This document shows, piece by piece, positions 11,217 to 22,682 of a stretch of 64,000 nucleotides of DNA. Below the pieces are notes generated by a model that saw only the letters and a program-made list of their open reading frames with translations, made no database searches and was not told where the DNA came from. Source of the stretch: Rhinopithecus roxellana (Eukaryota > Chordata > Mammalia > Primates > Cercopithecidae). The stretch's first letter is position 1. Every line of letters starts with the position of its first letter. Made by a program: the position numbers and the translations under genes. The stretch is from NCBI RefSeq assembly GCF_007565055.1, contig NC_044553.1:104383858-104447857 (forward strand), read 5' to 3'.

Positions 11217-12990
11217 TATTAAAACACACTAGGCTGAATTCAGGAAAGGAATTCTTCATACTTAAGGCTGTTCAAGAAGAGGATAGACTCTAGGGTAGTG
11301 AGCAATAGGGCGCTGAAAACGTTCAGGTAAAGTTCGGAAGTCCACCCAGCGGGGATTAGTATGGGGCTTTCTCATATCTGACAGAGACCTTTTCAGCTCC
11401 TTGACTTCTCTGTGTTAGTTCAATATTCCTGTTTGGGACCTCCCATAAAACCCTATTTTATGGACCTAAAGCAGAGGGAGAAGAACAGTCCAAGATACCT
11501 CTCTCAACAGTTAATATACGCTACTTTTCAGGTTAAGCTCCTTGGGCTACAGGGTTGGTAGACAAACACGTACTGGTTCAGATCTGTCCAGTAGATGCCT
11601 GATCCTCTCAGTTCCTAGGGACTAGGTGCATTGCAGGGCTCTAACCGGCTGACTCTCAGTCAGAATGCCCAAATTTTGTAGCTCCGTTCTCTCACTACCA
11701 CATCTCTCCATCATCTAAGCCACTCACACTGGCGTATGAAACAGTATGTGCTTCTGGCTGAGTGTGTGTGAGGGAGAGCCCCTCAGATGTAATCAGATGA
11801 CCAAAATTTCATCTCAAAGGCAGATTTCTCCCTAAGACCATGTAAGTGCATATGAGTGCAAAAAATAACATGGAAATATAATGCTTTATTCCAGAGGGGT
11901 TTTTTTTCATAATATTAATAAAACTCCCCTTTTTCTGCTTGTTTGTCAAATTCTAAATTGTCAGCTTGACTGAGCCCCACTGAAATTTTTGGCTCATTTG
12001 TGCAGTTTTTTTTTCTTCTTCTTTTTTTCCCTCTCTTTACAACATGACCCTAAATTGAGAGTGATGAGCTTTATTCACCTGGTGCTATGTTTGTGGAGGG
12101 TTTGAATTGCCTTCATTATCACCTTTAATGAATTATTCTTTTGTATCAAAAATACTTCACTCCCTGGCAGATCTTGGCCATAGAGCATGAGAGTTCTTTA
12201 TTGCCTAAAGGAGTTTGCAGACTATTCAATATCTGATGTTTAAAAGAAAATTGAGAATTAAGTAGGAGGTATTAAAGGACAGTATCACCTGCTAAAAAGA
12301 TGCCAGAACAATAGTTCACAGGGGCCCCGTGGCAGCATAAGCTTAAGGACTTTTGTCTTTTATCTGTTTTAAGAGTATTAGATTGATAATGAGTTATCCC
12401 AGTGACCTTCATCCATGACATTTTTTGTGGGGGGGGAGAAAGATAATGAAAAAAAATCTTTAATTGTCTGGGAGAAAAATCCCTTATCAAATCCCAATGA
12501 TTTTATTCATGATTTCCTGTTAATCCCTAACAAACTGTCATGTTTACTAACATTTAAAATAGCTAAACCTTCTTCCCCAGTGACCCTACACCCGTCAATC
12601 TTTCTCTGAGAATGTCTTGGGAAGTTGTGCAAAAGTCAATACGTATCTAAAATGCGACAAGAGGAGATTCATCAAACTGAGAAAGAGCAAATATGGAGAA
12701 GAACAAAGAATAAAATGAGGGTCACTGGGATCAGCAACTTAGAGGAGTTCTGGAAGATCTGAGAGGAAAGCGCTGCTTCTCAGGGCCAGGGCAAACAGAG
12801 CAGAGATGAGGTACGTTTTTGAATACTGCTGTGGATGGGCTTAGAGTTGAGAGCTGTGAGAGGGCTTCAGGTCCCCCTCTTTGGAACACACCAGCTCTGC
12901 TATAGTCTGTTTACATAAACAGCTGTTTCCTAAGATTTTCCTTGAAAAAAAAAAATCCTGTAGCTTAATTTTTTTTAAGTTTCTAAGTAG
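11217..12990. other. Intron stretch, nothing recognised
   Basis: Unique-looking, including a pyrimidine-rich patch at 12004-12042. I cannot place any part in a repeat family. Confidence 0.45.
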
Positions 12991-13003
12991 ATTAGTGTCT
13001 TTT

Positions 13004-13329
13004 ATTTTATTTTATTTTTTATTTATCTACTTATCTATTTATTTTAAGACAGAGTCTCACTCTGTCACTCAGGCTGGAGTACAGTGGCACGATATTGGCT
13101 CACTGCAATCTCTGCCTCCCACGTTCAAGCGATTATCCTGCCTCCACCTCCCACGTAGCTGGGATTACAGGTGCATGCCACCACACCCAACTGATTTTTT
13201 TGTATGTTTAGTAGAGACAGAGTTTCACCATGTTGGCCAGGCTGGACTTGAACTCCTGACCTCAGGTGATCCACTCACCTCGGCCTCCCAAAGTGCTGAA
13301 ATTACAGGTGTGAGCCACCATGCCCGGCC
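13004..13329 (-). mobile_element. Alu element
   Basis: Reverse-oriented Alu with an A/T-rich degraded tail (TTTA, TCTA units) and terminus atgcccggcct. Target duplication attagtgtctttt at 12991-13003, with one change at 13333-13345. Confidence 0.95.
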
Positions 13330-13345
13330 TACATTAATGTCTTTT

Positions 13346-14530
13346 AAACTGGTTGGAGGATGGGGATGAAATGGACAGAGAGTTCTGAGGGTCTTTAATT
13401 TTAACACCTCACCCGCTCCTCTACCCCATCCTAAAAGCATTGACCCTGCTTCCTGGCACCCCCTAGCTCCATCAGGCCCTCGCTGCCGGCCTCATGCTGA
13501 AGATCTTTTTTTGGCCGGTTTTCCTTTGGCAAATCCATGAACAACAGGAGATTTATCTTTGTCCTTACCTCCCATTCACCCTTCTCTATTCTTCTATTTC
13601 TACTTATCTCTCTGGGTTCTATCCTCCAAGGGCCTGACTTGTAGCTAATTCTCAGTCCGAAACAGGACCTAGTGATATCCTTATTTTAACCCCAAGTATT
13701 TATTAACTGAGGTTCACGTGTGCCGCTTTAGGGCAGATCCCATTGATGCAGATTTTTACACTTAAAAACTGGAAGGGAATATGCCAAGGTAACAAGAATA
13801 CTTAATGGGATTGGGGATCAACTGATGATTCTATTTGCTTATTTAGACTTTTCTGTAGTTTTATTTCTCATGCGTTCTACAACAAACTTTGACAATCAGG
13901 AGGAAAAAAAATGGAGCCTTTTGGTGTTACAAACAGGTAACCCACAGACTATTAGCCAAACAGTGTTGTCAAGGCAAGTGAGCAGGGCAAGCAATCCACA
14001 GGTTGACATAGTAATCAACTCATTTTTTTGTCTAACCCCGGCTCCTTCAGAAGTGAATTACCTGCCTAGCTCCTGAAGGCACTGGAGATCCCGACCATCT
14101 TTATAAAGATATTTGTGGTCTAAAGAGGAAAGCCTAGAAACCTTCAAGACTCAAAAATTGAATTTCTCCTGGGCAATGTGGGGCCCCACAACAGACTGGT
14201 GGGGAGAAATGGTTGGCGTTCTGGATAACTATACCTGCAAGCAGCCCACTGCTCTTCTTCTTTGGCAAAACTGAAGGAAGTTGTTATCACTGCTCTTTAT
14301 TTCTCATATTTCGGAACTGCATCATCCTTTTTGGGGGCAGTGATGACCTTAAGCAGAGAAAATGTGGGAGCCTGCAGCAAAGTAATGTAACAGCCACAGC
14401 TCCAGAAATGAGACGTACAGATGAGTGTAGACTTCTGAACTCATGTGCCCTTCACTGCCTTGCTCATCCTGATCTGTGGGCAGACCCTTCAACTTCCTGT
14501 CACTGTCTTTCTGAAATTCTTGCATATGGC
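13346..14530. other. Intron stretch, nothing recognised
   Basis: Unique-looking. Open frames at 13825-14076 and 14213-14560 lack splice sites or family motifs. Confidence 0.45.
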
Positions 14531-14534
14531 CAGA

Positions 14535-14745
14535 AGCTCCACCACTTTCTAGCTGTGTGACTTTGAGCATGCTACTTTACAGCTCTATCACTCAGTCTTT
14601 ATCTAAAATAAAATCAATAGTAATCTCTCTTTTGTGAGACTGTTGAGATAATTAAATGAGATAATACATATAAAGTAGATGGCTCAATGCCTGGTACATA
14701 ATATGTACAATATCTGTTGCCTGTGGAAACTATCACCATCACTAT
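14535..14745 (+). repeat. MIR element
   Basis: Reads ccactttctagctgtgtgac, tttgagcatgctactt, gagataattaaatgagataa and caatgcctggtacata. Confidence 0.75.
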
Positions 14746-14799
14746 CATCATCATGTATTTTTTTTTTTATTCCAATGGCTCTCTATTGTTATGGACAAA

Positions 14800-15163
14800 T
14801 GTATTAGTCTGTTCTCATGCTGCTAATACAGACATACCTGAGACTGGGTAATTTATAAAGGAAAGAGGTTTAATTGATTCACAGTTCCACTGTGAATTGT
14901 GAGGCTGGGGAGGCCTCACAATCATGGCAGAAGAACAAGGGACATCTTATATGGTGGCAGGCAAGAGAGAGCTTGTGCAGGGTAATTCCCCTTTTAAAAC
15001 CATCAGATCTCATGAGACTTACTAACTATCATGAGAACAGCATGGGAAAGACCCACTCTCATAATTCAACTACCTCCCACTGGGTCCCTCCCATGACACG
15101 TGGGAACTGTAAGAGCTACAATTCAAGATGAGATTTCAGTGGAGACATGGCCAAACCATATCA
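14800..15163 (-). mobile_element. MaLR solo LTR (MSTA-like)
   Basis: Reverse-oriented LTR running from tgtattagtctgttctcatg to ccaaaccatatca; its own strand starts TGATATGGTTTGGCC. Internal cues are aatcatggcagaag and ctcccactgggtccctccc. Flanks acaaa and acaac are a likely diverged 5-bp target duplication. No internal region is present. Confidence 0.85.
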
Positions 15164-15194
15164 ACAACGAGAACAGAAGCTTCAGGGGCCCCTA

Positions 15195-15257
15195 GTTACT
15201 GATTTTACTTTTGGCTCTAGTGTTTACTAGCTGTGTAACCTTGGTTAAGCTACTCAA
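15195..15257 (+). repeat. MIR fragment, left part
   Basis: Contains actagctgtgtaaccttggt and taagctactcaa. It is cut by the LTR that follows and continues at 15593. Confidence 0.65.
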
Positions 15258-15592
15258 TGTTATGGTTTGAACATGTCCCCTCCAAAATTCAGATGTTGTC
15301 AATGTGATAATATTAAGAGGTGGGGCCTTGAAGACATGATTAGGCCAGGAAGGCTCTTCCCTTGTGAATGAGATTAAGGACCTTATAAAAGAGGTTTCAC
15401 AGAGTGTCCTGCTAGCTTGCCCTTTCACCTTCTGCTATGTGAGGATGCAGCAAGAAGACCCTCACCAGATGCCACACCCTTGATCTTGGACTTCCCAGCC
15501 TCCAGAACTGTAAGAAAAAAAATTATGGTCTTTATCAGTTACCTAGTCTCATGGATTTTGTTATAGAAACACAAAATGGACTAAGAAGGACA
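15258..15592 (+). mobile_element. MaLR-type solo LTR (subfamily unresolved)
   Basis: Starts tgttatggtttgaacatg and ends ggactaagaaggaca, with gaggtggggccttga, gatcttggacttcccagcc and tccagaactgtaag inside. Flanks ctcaa and cttag are each one change from cttaa, the expected MIR sequence at this point, which supports a 5-bp target duplication. Confidence 0.75.
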
Positions 15593-15750
15593 CTTAGCCA
15601 TTCTGAACTGAATTTCCATCATCTGTAAATATTAAGCAATATAAAAAAGATAAAAATAATTGAAACATTCTTACAAGTCCATTATAAGAATTGAAAACAT
15701 AACTCAGCACCTGACATAAAGTATGTGCTCAGTAAATGATCATTCCTTTC
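15593..15750 (+). repeat. MIR fragment, right part
   Basis: Resumes with cttagccattctgaactg and tttccatcatctgtaaa and reaches the MIR end (cagcacctgacataaag, tgctcagtaaatg). Confidence 0.65.
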
Positions 15751-16784
15751 CCTACAAAGATGGCATCCAAATTTCACATACCTTTCACCGATGAACATAG
15801 CCAAAGGAAAAATTTCAAAATAAGTAAAACTTATAACCACTTTTTTCAATCCCCATGGAATGTAGATGACTTCTCACCCCAAAATAGCCACCAGTCCTAC
15901 ATTGCTGCCTCTTCTGAGACACTCTCATACATACAATGAAACACTCCTCTTTATGCATGCTGAAGCTCACACCCCATTTTATCCTAGGTGCCATTAAAGG
16001 CTATGTCCATGATATAAACCTGAAAATTTCCCTCTCTGACAAAATGTACATGTATTGAGTCTCATTACCCTAAAGGCTTTTTAGAAGATTAGTTAATCCT
16101 CTAAGATCCATATGACTGATAGCAGTTACATGCTTAATATGCCACCTTTACATTTGATAAGACATATATAAGAATAAATACAAGGACTCAAGGCCCTTCA
16201 CCATTCCTGAGAACAGAAATTACCTCCAGCTATACAGAGTACCGCGACATATCATACCCCAAACAATTCTTGCCCAGAAAAATTAAATAGCTCTACTGTT
16301 TCAGAGCCTTCCTGAAAATCCATTCATCTGAACTACTGACATTTAAACTAGTCTTTTTCAGGATAGAAACGCCCCTCTCAGAACAGAAGACCACACAACT
16401 GGGGGGATTAAACTCTTACTTGCTATCCAAAGTTTGCTTCCAAATCCCTTCCTCCCATCCTTGAGCAATTATATCACAAAACTTGCCTGATCCCAAACAG
16501 GGCTGTACATTGAAACCCTTGCTTCAAACCATGGTTCTCAAACCCTGCATTTTTCCACCCAAGAATTCCCATTTCTGAGACATTAGTAAGACTAAAGGTA
16601 GTGGTGTCCCTAACTACAGTATACAATACCCTTGACTTTGCAACAGATTATCTTAGGGGTCTCTTCAGGGAGTCTATTTAGAAGATGTTTCTGGATAAAG
16701 TAGTCTCTACTAAGTCTTCTAAATCATATTACACGAAAAGCAAGCTGTCTACTTTGCCATCAGAACACATTACAACATGAATAT
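15751..16784. other. Intron stretch, nothing recognised
   Basis: Unique-looking AT-rich DNA with no supported feature. Confidence 0.45.
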
Positions 16785-17005
16785 TTATTTACTAAATATT
16801 TCCTATGTGCCCTGCACTAGGCTAATCATCTTATATGGATCATCTGTCTTATGAAAATGCTTAAAGTATTACTTTCCCTCTTTTACAAATGAAGACAGAG
16901 GTTAAGAGAAGTTAAACAACTTCTTTAAGTACACAGAGCTTATAAGTGGCATATCTAGGATTCACATGAAATCTCCTCATCTGACTCCAAAGGTTAACAT
17001 CCCAT
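16785..17005 (-). repeat. MIR element
   Basis: Reverse-oriented: atttcctatgtgccctgcac, ttttacaaatgaagacagag, ttaagagaagttaaacaact, ggattcacatgaa. Confidence 0.75.
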
Positions 17006-17019
17006 GGTAGCCTCAAAGC

Positions 17020-17190
17020 CCCTTTTTAGTTTTACTTTCATTTTTAATCGATAAACAATGATTGTATATGTCTATGGAGGTCGATGTGATCTTTCCATGC
17101 CTATATACCTTGGGGAATGAACAAATTGGGCTAATAAACATATTCATCATCTCACAAGGCGGTCAGCATAGTGCACATTCTTTGCACCTA
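17020..17190 (+). repeat. L1M 3' UTR fragment
   Basis: The phrases gataaacaatgattgtatat, ggggaatgaacaaattgggc and taataaacatattcatcatc resemble the 3' UTR of L1M families. Confidence 0.55.
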
Positions 17191-17194
17191 TGTA

Positions 17195-18075
17195 AAGACA
17201 TTTAGTTCTTACCACTAATCCAGCTTCTTGGGGAAGATTTCTGAAAGGTTAATGGAGATACAGCCTGCAGTGCTTGAAGGGAGTGGCTTTTAGCCAATCC
17301 CCCTCCTCCAACTTCTCTGTTCTCTCTCAAGGCCCTAAATTGTGGTAAGAGTTGATTTTTCAGAGGAAACTTGAGAAGGTTTAAGGGCCAAATAAATGGC
17401 CTGTGGTTCTCTGAGTCCCTAGAGAAGATGTTTTGGGGACTTCATGACATCCAGCCAATGACACAATGAGGCTGGCCCAGCAGTGCCAGGCCCAGGTGTG
17501 AGTGCGGAACCACTGAGGAAAGGTGGAGTCAACTGCCCCTCCTCTTGCCCTGTAGCTGCAGGAGTGGCTGGTGCAAAGGAGAACAGCCAGATATGTACAA
17601 AAGCATAAGGAAGCCTAATGCCATCCATAATGGAAATTATACTTGATTATCATTTGCTCAAATAAGAATGATGGTTTTGAATTAGCTTACAGGTACTTTT
17701 TTCTCTTTGTAAAGTAGATACATTTCAATAAACTTGGCTATAAAGTAAATTTTGGTTTCAAGCAAATCTTGTTTTCTCAATTGACTGCCTTTATGAAATT
17801 AAAGATGCTTTTCCTAAGCTCCAGAAATTGGGACAGGTAAAAGACTACACTTCAGATCATTGTTTTAAATCTAGATTAATCTACCTTTTTCAAATCCTCA
17901 ACTCCTTCTAATAACTTTCCACAGAACTAGTCCCAAACCATAGGAATTTCTCTACTCTCAGTAAAGCCTCGGAATCCACACCTTTCTCTTCCTCACACAT
18001 CTCTGCTCTTCCCCCACCCTCAGCACATACAGTGTCTAATGAAGGACGTTAGGTTGCAATGCTGCACCTATTAAG
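17195..18075. other. Intron stretch, nothing recognised
   Basis: Unique-looking. A minus-strand open frame at 17419-17628 has no recognisable product. Confidence 0.45.
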
Positions 18076-18225
18076 AGAAAGGGGCACACCTGTAATCCCA
18101 GCACTTTGGGAGGCCAAGGCAGAAGCATTGCTTAAGCCAAGAGTTTGAGACCAGCCTCAACAACAGAGTGAGATCCCCATCTCTACAAAAAAATAAAAAT
18201 AAAAACTAAATTTAAAAAATAAACA
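18076..18225 (+). mobile_element. Alu left monomer (FLAM/AluJ-like)
   Basis: Contains cacacctgtaatcccagcac through ccccatctctacaaaaaa, then A-rich tail. There is no right arm. Confidence 0.8.
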
Positions 18226-18648
18226 TAGAAGGCGCCACAAGACTTGAAACTCTTCCGAGTCAATATTCTACATTCCATATGAGGAGTCACATCATACTTT
18301 ATTAATCCTCAGGCATATGTTTATCCACATTTTAGCATTTCTGACATTAAGGTGCTTCTTACCAAGGGTGATGTTTTCATTGTAACTGACAGCGTTTTCT
18401 CATTCAGTGGCACATAACAAATGGCATACACCTCACAGTTGATGATAGACTTAGATTTGAGAAAAAACGGTTGATTTTTCAATATTGCTAGTTTGAAAAT
18501 TCTCTAACATGGTAGACACTTGGGAAGTTTGCTTCTTAGATGCAAATAACCATATAGGCCTTTGTCTGGAAAGCCAGATTCTCCCTATGGCTAGGCAGAG
18601 AGTAAATTATAAACTAAAACCATGTTCACACACCCAAAACCCAAGGTA
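18226..18648. other. Intron stretch, nothing recognised
   Basis: Unique-looking; no repeat family placed. Confidence 0.45.
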
Positions 18649-18649
18649 C

Positions 18650-19135
18650 TACCCTTAATCCATTCAGCAAACATTTATTTAGCAACTACGATATACCAGT
18701 TGTTCCAGGCACTATTATTGACAGCAGAGATGCAGCAGAAAATGAAATAGACAAAGTCTCACCTCTTATGGGGTTTACAGTCCTATAGGAGTGGCGGGGG
18801 GAGGCAGATACCAAATATGCACACACAAAACTAAACAAGGCGATTTCACATAGAGACAAGTGATACAGAGAAAACAAAACAGTGGCAAGAGTGATGAGGT
18901 AGGGTGGCTGCTTTAGGTTGGAAGGTTGGATGATCAGGGAAGACCCTTGAGGAGGAGGCATTGGAGCTGAGACATGAGTGACAGGAAGGAGCCAGCATGC
19001 AGAGATCTGGGGATAGGAAATTCTTCAAACCTCAAGGGCACACAGCAAGTGGATAAAGCAAAAGCTTAGTGAGTACAAATAATGAAAAGTCCAGGAGCTA
19101 AAGCCAGGTGAAGAAAGCAAGGGGACAGTAGTAGC
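18650..19135 (-). repeat. L2 element
   Basis: Reverse-oriented L2 3' end: ccattcagcaaacatttatt, ccaggcactattattgacag, ggggtttacagtcctatag, then ggtggctgctttagg and agggaagacccttgaggagg further inside. Confidence 0.7.
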
Positions 19136-19805
19136 AGCTGACGGGAAAGGTGAGCAGGGATCAGGATGTGTGACCCCCACCATTTTGAGACTCATCCCAA
19201 CAGGTTGTGCAAAAGTGTGGGAATCTGTCAGGCTGAGACTTTCTCACTCGCCTTTCTGTTGTGTTTGCATCTCTGCAAGAAGGCCCTTCAGAATAATTGT
19301 CTTAGAAATAGGCCTAGAAATTTGTATGGGAGTTTTCCTATCCATGGAAAGTTTTATTTTGAGTCTAGACTGTGGGTGGGGAAGGAAGTACTTGCTAAAC
19401 CCCAAGACAAGCCATTATCCTTTCCAGGTCTAGAAAATCTTCCACCTGGTTTGACTTTGCTGTGTCCACTGTCAACTTATCAGAGGATGACACTTAAAGA
19501 AGAAAGCCAGGATTTACACCGAGAAGAAGAAAATCAGAGGCTTTCCCTCGCCTTCCTTTTTCCTCTACTTGATATTTAAGGCACCTGTCTGTCCACCAGT
19601 GGTGCTGCCTGCTTCTGGCCAGAGTAAAGACAACCAACATAGACAGCAGGAAAGCAAATCTGCCCTGTGTTGCAAGCATCACTCATGAATGGGTTCACAC
19701 TGCATTGCCTCTAGGCCCTGAGTGTATGAGGAAGAGGCAAATAGCAAATGCTTCTGCACCCCGAGCCTGCCACCCTTCAGCCTTCTGTCAGCCAATAGTG
19801 TGTCA
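19136..19805. other. Intron stretch, nothing recognised
   Basis: Overlapping open frames of 137 and 87 codons begin near 19166 but show no domain, no splice context and no conservation signal I can see. Confidence 0.45.
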
Positions 19806-19809
19806 CTAT

Positions 19810-20435
19810 TGTTATAGGAGTTAAGAAATTATTTTAGGCAAATAGAGAGGAAAGGGGGTCCTTGGGAAGTTTTTGTTTCTTTTAAAGCAGCTCCAGAACA
19901 TTTCTTGTCTAGCAGGAGAGCCCCAGCTTTTAGAGCTGAGCTGGCCAGCTTTGATATGCAAATCAAGGCCATTAGAAACTGGGTCCACCATCAGAAACTG
20001 GGTCCACCCATGTCTTCTTGCCCTTGCCCCAACATGTGCCTGGCAACATGGTCGCCCCCACATATCCCCATGTGTGTAAAACATCATGGCATCCTGCATT
20101 TGCATATTAAAAGGCTGGGGTGGGAGAGCCAGTCTTTTCCCTGGTCTATGTGAATGACACACCTGATCAAACCAATCCCCTGAGCCTAGTGCAAATCAGA
20201 TACTCCCTCCTCCAGTCTCCTCATATAACTGGCTGATTTCTGCCACACTCGGGGTTTCCTCTCTGGGCTTTGGAGCCCCCCTCCCTCTATCTCTGTATGG
20301 GGAGGCTTCTTCCTTCTTTCTTGACTATTAAACTCTCCACTCCTTAAAACTACTCCACGTGTGTTCGTGTCGTTTTATCCAATTCGGCCCGAGACTAAGG
20401 ACCCTGGTGTTCCTCCAGTCATCAGAACCATATCA
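19810..20435 (+). mobile_element. ERV1-type solo LTR (626 bp)
   Basis: Starts TG (tgttataggagttaagaaat) and ends CA (accatatca), flanked by the 4-bp duplication ctat at 19806-19809 and 20436-20439, the class I pattern. Promoter-like parts are an octamer ATGCAAAT at 19956-19963, its reverse ATTTGCAT at 20098-20105 and an A/T box tattaaaa just after. An ATTAAA poly(A) signal lies at 20328-20333. A 16-bp motif, agaaactgggtccacc, is repeated in tandem at 19974-19989 and 19993-20008. The family name is uncertain (LTR8-like from memory). No viral genes are present. Confidence 0.8.
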
Positions 20436-20439
20436 CTAT

Positions 20440-20950
20440 GCAATCACAGAACCTTGAGCCGTGTTCACTCTCCTTTTAACTCAACTCCTATCACTCTTGA
20501 TATGTCCCTCCTCTCCTACCACCTGGGCTGCACCAGCAATCAATAGCCTCATATGTGATCTCAATGCTTCCATTCTCTCTTCCTCTGTGCAATGCATTTT
20601 ATTGAAGCAGAACTTGGATGCTTCATCCCCAACCAGAAAAAAAAAAAAAAAAATGTAGTAGTTCCAGGGACTTATGGAAGGTCAGGGGTGCCAAGAGATG
20701 TCTGGTGCTCTATGTGCCTCATGGTCTGTGGGCAGTGGTTGCCATAGTGTGTGCCCCTGGGACTGGTGGAAGGGGCTAAGAAAAAGGCTGAGCAGGATCT
20801 CTAACTTCCATTGTCCCCAGAGTAGCTTCACTGTCATCTGTTTACAGTCAGTGGTTCTGCAAAGGATTTCATTCAAAAATAAAAATAAACATTCATTTAT
20901 TTCAAAAAAAAGTTTAAAACCCTGCAGTAGTGAAAGGAAGGGATAGGGGT
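20440..20950. other. Intron stretch with a poly(A) run
   Basis: Unique-looking with a run of A at about 20637-20653; possibly part of an old retrotransposed fragment but no body is recognisable. Confidence 0.4.
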
Positions 20951-20954
20951 TAGT

Positions 20955-21040
20955 CCCAATATGCCAAGTGCATATTACACAATCTCAGGCAAGTCAGCCA
21001 ATCTCTTTCGGCCTCAGTGTCCTCTCTATAGAACACTATT
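20955..21040 (+). repeat. MIR fragment, left part
   Basis: Contains atctcaggcaagtcagccaa and gcctcagtgtcctctctata. It is interrupted by the DNA transposon that follows. Confidence 0.6.
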
Positions 21041-21254
21041 TTTCTCAACCTCACACTGTTGACATCTTGGACTGATATTACTCATTGTGTGGGTCCATCC
21101 TATGCATTTGTAGGATGTTCAGCAGCAACCTGGCCTTTACTCAGTTGATGCCAGCAGCACACCCTCTCCCACCACAGATATGACAACAAAAATGTCTCTA
21201 GACCTTGTGAATTGCTCCCTCTGGGGCAAAATCACTCATGTTGAGAACTACTGT
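21041..21254 (+). mobile_element. Nonautonomous hAT-type DNA transposon
   Basis: Runs from tttctcaacctcacactg to catgttgagaactactg; inside are gttgacatcttggactg, gtaggatgttcagcagcaac and tgtctctagaccttg. The ends form imperfect inverted repeats. A relative lies in reverse at 29258. I recognise the family but am not sure of its name. Confidence 0.65.
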
Positions 21255-21350
21255 TATAGAATAATTAAATATTTACCTGTCTGACAGGACCATGCTGAAG
21301 ATTAAATGAGATCGTATATATGAAAAGGTGCTATTATTAGAAGGTGCTAG
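21255..21350 (+). repeat. MIR fragment, right part
   Basis: Continues the MIR at 20955: gaagattaaatgagatcgta, then gaaggtgctagg. Confidence 0.55.
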
Positions 21351-21787
21351 GAAACACCTGAGGTATATTTTGACATAAATAAATAATTGTACAGTCAATC
21401 CTGAAAGTGATGAGGAAGCCACGGTGTACTTTCCGAGTCATGAAATGTTTATATTTTTGTCTATCTCCTTAAATCTTTGTGATGTTTATCTTCATCAATC
21501 CACAGTCATTAATTATTCCAGGATGATATATGTTCTAAAATTTAAGACATTTAGAACTCATCAACCTTGGATATTAACCTTTGATTCCCTGAAGTAAAAC
21601 AAAGTAAGAACATGCGGATTGACTGAGTAGGGTTGAATCTGCATGCATTCACTTATTCATTGATTCCTTTGTTCATTTAGATAACTTACTCTGAGTGTCT
21701 GCTGTATAAAACACATTAGAGTCAATAGCTTAAGAAATAAGGATGAATGGGACAGAGTCCCCAGATCCAAGGCTCACATAGTCTAAA
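21351..21787. other. Intron stretch, nothing recognised
   Basis: Unique-looking. A short tattcattgattcctttgtt patch may be an L2 remnant but is too weak to call. Confidence 0.4.
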
Positions 21788-21965
21788 GTAGGGGGTCAGC
21801 AAATTGCCCACAGCCCATTTTCATAAAGTTTTTCATTTCTTTATATATTGTCTGTTTCTGTTTTTGTCCTATAAAGGAAGAGTTAAGTAGTTGTGACAGA
21901 ACCGTGTGATCCACAAACCCTAAAATATTTACTATCATCTGGCGCTTTTACAGAAAAAGCTTCTT
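21788..21965 (+). repeat. DNA transposon fragment (hAT-type)
   Basis: Starts gggggtcagcaaattgccca and ends cttttacagaaaaagc, with gagttaagtagttgtgacag and cctaaaatatttactatc inside, as in a common mammalian hAT-type repeat. Name not assigned. Confidence 0.65.
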
Positions 21966-22119
21966 GAAAAAAATAAAGACAGACTCTAAAAACAACCAGA
22001 TATCATTCAACCCTCCGGGGAGATCTGGGGAGACAAATTTACATTTCATCAGGCTTTATGCCCTTACATCATCAATTCCTGAAACCTCCAGGACTTTTGA
22101 AATGGTGATGACAATAAAA

Positions 22120-22310
22120 CAAGAGTTCATCTTTATTGAGATGTACTAAGATTCAGCACTGTACTCCCACTCTTTTAAACATCACCTTGTTTAAATCTTA
22201 CTAATTATCTTTGAAGCGTATGGTTTTCCCTGCTTTACAGATGAGGGAAGTGTAGCATAGAGTCATTAAGAAACATGCCACAGTGGCCACAGTTCAGCTC
22301 CACACAGTCT
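22120..22310 (-). repeat. MIR element
   Basis: Reverse-oriented: ctttattgagatgtactaag, ctttacagatgagggaagtg, acagtggccacagttc. Confidence 0.65.
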
Positions 22311-22370
22311 CTCCAGAGCCTGCACCGTGACCACTGAGCAAGTGCTATTCTCCACTGTGACTTACTCTTT

Positions 22371-22666
22371 TTTTTTTTTTTTTTCTGAGATGGAGTCTCA
22401 CCCTGTCGCCCAGGCTGGAATGCAGTGGCGCAATCTTGGCTCACTACAACCTCCACTTCCAGGGTCCAAGTGATTCTCCTGCCTCAGCCTCCCATGTAGC
22501 TGGGACTACAGGTGCATGCCACCATGCCCAGCTAATTTTTGTATTTTTAGTAGAGACGGGGTTTTACTATATTGGTCTGGCTGGTCTTGAACTCCTGACC
22601 TTGTGATCTGCCTGCCTCGGCCTCCCAAAGTGCTGGGATTACAGGCATGAGCCACCACGCTCGGCC
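22371..22666 (-). mobile_element. Alu element
   Basis: Reverse-oriented Alu with poly(T) and terminus cacgctcggcc. Target duplication ctgtgacttactcttt at 22355-22370 and ctgtgactcactcttt at 22667-22682. Confidence 0.95.
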
Positions 22667-22682
22667 CTGTGACTCACTCTTT

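Noticed and set aside
10894..11293. Open frames of KERKK or FLSFF type
   Set aside because: Produced by the AAAG microsatellite and the attached Alu.
19166..19579. 137-codon plus-strand frame
   Set aside because: Overlaps another frame, shows no motif and lies in the intron antisense to AGBL1; likely chance.
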